Source: Gemmata massiliana (lineage in GTDB: Bacteria > Planctomycetota > Planctomycetia > Gemmatales > Gemmataceae). Taken from it: DNA of 64,000 bases. This document shows positions 63,957 to 64,000 of the stretch, in pieces. The notes under the pieces were generated by a model that saw nothing but the letters and a program-made list of their open reading frames with translations, did no database searches and was not told the origin of the DNA. Positions within the stretch are counted from its first letter, which is position 1, and each line of letters starts with the position of its first letter. The stretch covers positions 1,108,543-1,172,542 of the forward strand of contig HG799463.1 in NCBI GenBank assembly GCA_000531095.1. The letters run 5' to 3'. Position numbers and translations under genes: made by a program.

Positions 63957-64000
63957 GAAGGTGCCCCCGTCCACAAGGACGGGGACTCCGAATTAGTGCC
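63957..64000. other. Window end: hairpin after tssC
   Basis: A perfect 8-bp hairpin (CCCCGTCC / GGACGGGG, 4-nt loop, 63965-63984) lies just after the tssC stop. No gene is visible before the window ends. Confidence 0.5.

Overview
The window reads as chromosomal DNA of a Gemmata-like planctomycete (family Gemmataceae). The basis is high GC with a strong G/C third-position bias, two Ser/Thr kinases (one coupled to an ECF sigma factor, one carrying WD40-like repeats), a secreted protein with an LEPR-like N-terminal motif, a PEP-CTERM-like tail of the planctomycete kind, SMI1/KNR4 and repeat-companion modules, many large secreted proteins of unknown function, and remnants of planctomycete-type integrases. 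The genus is inferred from these traits; no rRNA gene is present.

Layout. 0-4 kb: secreted and unknown proteins, then a frameshifted Ser/Thr kinase translationally coupled to an ECF sigma factor. 4.1-5.9 kb: a retron-like reverse transcriptase 2 bp downstream of an SPFH (slipin/stomatin-like) gene. 6.3-8.6 kb: a large secreted TPR protein. 8.7-11.6 kb: a mobile-element graveyard with IS5-type and IS1595-type remnants, an ISKra4-type element with visible ends, and integrase debris on both sides of a tRNA-Asp gene. 11.7-23.7 kb: GNAT acetyltransferase, glmS, fatty acid desaturase, membrane proteins, HAD hydrolase, Wza-like lipoprotein, WD40 kinase and an SMI1/KOW protein. 23.7-31.2 kb: amino-acid catabolism (class III aminotransferase, aldehyde dehydrogenase), LarA-like protein, SDR, DUF1802 and gpsA. 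31.4-37.1 kb: small protein, ABC-2 exporter, a zinc-ribbon/DUF4041-GIY-YIG pair and a secreted protein. 37.7-45.5 kb: O-methyltransferase, rmlB, rmlA, PEP-CTERM-like protein, trxB, argA and a Sak4-like phage ATPase. 45.8-50.3 kb: an Hsp70 - membrane repeat protein - J-like protein operon. 50.4-60.3 kb: TPR lipoprotein, PQQ beta-propeller, PlsC-type acyltransferase, rpmB, small proteins, a 963-residue secreted protein and two tandem dual-specificity phosphatases. 60.5-64 kb: the start of a type VI secretion locus (tssA, tssB, tssC), which runs off the window.

How genes work together. Several pairs are tightly coupled by stop/start overlaps: sigma factor-kinase, aldehyde dehydrogenase-small protein, and the Hsp70 operon. 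The RT-SPFH pair, the Hsp70/J-like operon, the zinc-ribbon/GIY-YIG pair and the phosphatase/pseudophosphatase pair are the best candidates for undescribed biology. Many intergenic spaces hold long perfect hairpins, some clear terminators and some covering a Shine-Dalgarno sequence.

Caution: three genes (kinase, aminotransferase, J-like protein) are each broken by one base in a short G/C run and become intact when that base is restored. Residual sequencing indels are at least as likely as real pseudogenes.
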